Source: Massilia sp.
Lineage (GTDB): Bacteria > Pseudomonadota > Gammaproteobacteria > Burkholderiales > Burkholderiaceae_D
Length of the DNA stretch: 7,671 nucleotides
Assembly: GCA_003520365.1 (NCBI GenBank)
Contig: DOUW01000314.1
Span: 1,374-9,044 of the forward strand
Reading direction: 5' to 3'
Below are positions 7,175 through 7,671 of the stretch, one piece after another; the stretch's first letter is position 1; each line of letters begins with the position of its first letter. The position numbers were made by a program, and so were the translations under genes. The notes beneath the pieces are model-generated. The model was not told the DNA's origin and searched no databases. It worked only from the letters and a program-made list of their open reading frames with translations.

Positions 7175-7188
7175 AGGATCATGATCCT
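7175..7188. promoter_or_regulatory. 14-bp perfect palindrome, operator-like
   Basis: AGGATCATGATCCT is a perfect 14-bp palindrome in the divergent intergenic region, about 60 nt upstream of the sigma54-like site of vgrG and about 115 nt upstream of the -35 of the SPFH gene. Size and symmetry fit a dimeric regulator site. No regulator is known from this window, and a chance palindrome is possible. Confidence 0.3.
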
Positions 7189-7289
7189 CATCCACTCGTT
7201 TATGCCGCATGCATCGACGTCGCCTCGGAACACGAACCGGCAGACGGCAATTCGAAGTTCGCCGGACGCAATGATGTTCAATTTCTTTG

Positions 7290-7318
7290 TTGACGAATAG
7301 AAAAATTGATCTTAAAGC
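7290..7318 (+). promoter_or_regulatory. Possible promoter of the SPFH gene
   Basis: TTGACG (7290-7295, 5 of 6 to the -35 consensus), a 17-nt AT-rich spacer, and TAAAGC (7313-7318, only 3 of 6 to the -10 consensus). Transcription would start near 7325, 27 nt before the ATG. The whole stretch 7281-7332 is AT-rich compared with the flanks, as expected of a promoter. The -10 box is weak, so the exact placement is uncertain. Confidence 0.35.
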
Positions 7319-7336
7319 GATATCACTTTTAGATCA
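7307..7336. repeat. Imperfect 11-bp inverted repeat upstream of the SPFH gene
   Basis: TGATCTTAAAG (7307-7317) and CTTTTAGATCA (7326-7336) are inverted copies with one mismatch in 11, separated by 8 nt (CGATATCA). The repeat overlaps the presumed -10 box and transcription start of the SPFH gene, so it could be an operator for a dimeric regulator. It is AT-rich and would make only a weak RNA hairpin. Confidence 0.4.
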
Positions 7337-7351
7337 CTTCGGAGACCAGCA

Positions 7352-7671
7352 ATGACCATGAACAAACGGCACGAAACCGCGCTTTCGTCGATGAACGGTT
7401 ACCTGGGCGCCGGCGCCGGCCTGCTCGCCATCGGCGTCGGCGCCATGCTGCTGCGCGGCGGCGCGGTGCTGCCGGGCGTGCTGCTGGTCGTGCTGGGCAT
7501 CCTCGCCTTCAGCGGCCTGTACATGCTGCAGCCGAACGAAACGGCGGTGCTGACCCTGTTCGGCCGCTACGTCGGCACCGACCGCAGCGAAGGCCTGCGC
7601 TGGGCCTTCCCGCTGTACCGCAAGCACCGCCTGAGCGTCCGCGCACGGAACCTGAACATCCAGACCATCAC
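7352..7671 (+). CDS. SPFH/band-7 domain membrane protein (partial, N-terminal 106 residues)
   Basis: N-terminal part of a stomatin/prohibitin/flotillin-like protein that assembles at the inner membrane and organises membrane proteins or proteolysis; the precise role is not known. It begins MTMNKRHETALSSMNGYL. Two hydrophobic segments (about 17-35 and 38-58) form a hairpin anchor. The start of the SPFH domain follows: LQPNETAVLTLFGRYVGTD (59-77), then EGLRWAFPLYRKHRLSVR (80-97), typical of the family's 'G(L)xW..P' opening. The ATG at 7352 has GGAG (7341-7344) 7 nt upstream; a second ATG at 7358 is less well spaced. The gene runs off the right edge and is transcribed away from the vgrG operon. 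Nothing links it to secretion; it is probably a chromosomal flank of the T6SS module. Confidence 0.88.
   Translation, partial: MTMNKRHETALSSMNGYLGAGAGLLAIGVGAMLLRGGAVLPGVLLVVLGILAFSGLYMLQPNETAVLTLFGRYVGTDRSEGLRWAFPLYRKHRLSVRARNLNIQTI

Noticed and set aside
7061..7351. A small gene or structured RNA in the divergent intergenic region
   Set aside because: No frame with a convincing ribosome site or family, and only short palindromes with weak RNA pairing; regulatory DNA explains it better.
1..7671. CRISPR arrays, tRNA, rRNA or insertion sequences
   Set aside because: No regularly spaced direct repeats, cloverleaf, rRNA motif or transposase-like protein was seen.

Overview
The window is high-GC proteobacterial DNA (about 60-65% by hand count in sampled lines). 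It looks most like a beta-proteobacterium of the order Burkholderiales, possibly Oxalobacteraceae (Massilia or Duganella type). That placement is inferred from protein style and gene content; there is no rRNA or marker gene to prove it.

Layout. (1) Positions 1-331, minus strand: the N-terminal 110 residues of an ABC-transporter ATPase running off the left edge, with a good sigma70-type promoter at 411-439. (2) Positions 549-7060, minus strand: one compact four-gene operon, read right to left: vgrG (4193-7060), a DUF4123 effector-loading chaperone (3388-4191), a DUF3304 lipoprotein (2621-3376) and a Tle1-like DUF2235 lipase (549-2624). The gene junctions are a 1-nt gap (TAGCATG), an ATGA stop/upstream-ATG overlap followed by a start 12 nt downstream, and a true ATGA overlap. 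A perfect 12-bp-stem hairpin (513-539) sits just past the last stop codon. (3) Positions 7061-7351: a 291-bp divergent intergenic region with a possible sigma54-like site, a 14-bp palindrome and an 11-bp imperfect inverted repeat. No gene is seen there. (4) From 7352, plus strand: the N-terminus of an SPFH/band-7 membrane protein running off the right edge.

How the genes work together. The operon is an orphan type VI secretion (T6SS) effector module. VgrG is the puncturing tip. The DUF4123 protein is expected to load the cognate effector onto VgrG. The DUF2235 lipase is the predicted phospholipid-degrading toxin. The DUF3304 lipoprotein, exported and anchored facing the periplasm, is the likely immunity protein against self or sibling attack. 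No T6SS sheath, baseplate, membrane-complex, Hcp or PAAR gene is present, so the module must depend on an apparatus encoded elsewhere.

The families are all known. The points worth a second look are the immunity-before-effector order, a marked GC dip (about 46% over 2401-2880) exactly across the immunity/effector junction, and several uncharacterised palindromes in the two intergenic regions. I did not find a plainly undescribed system.
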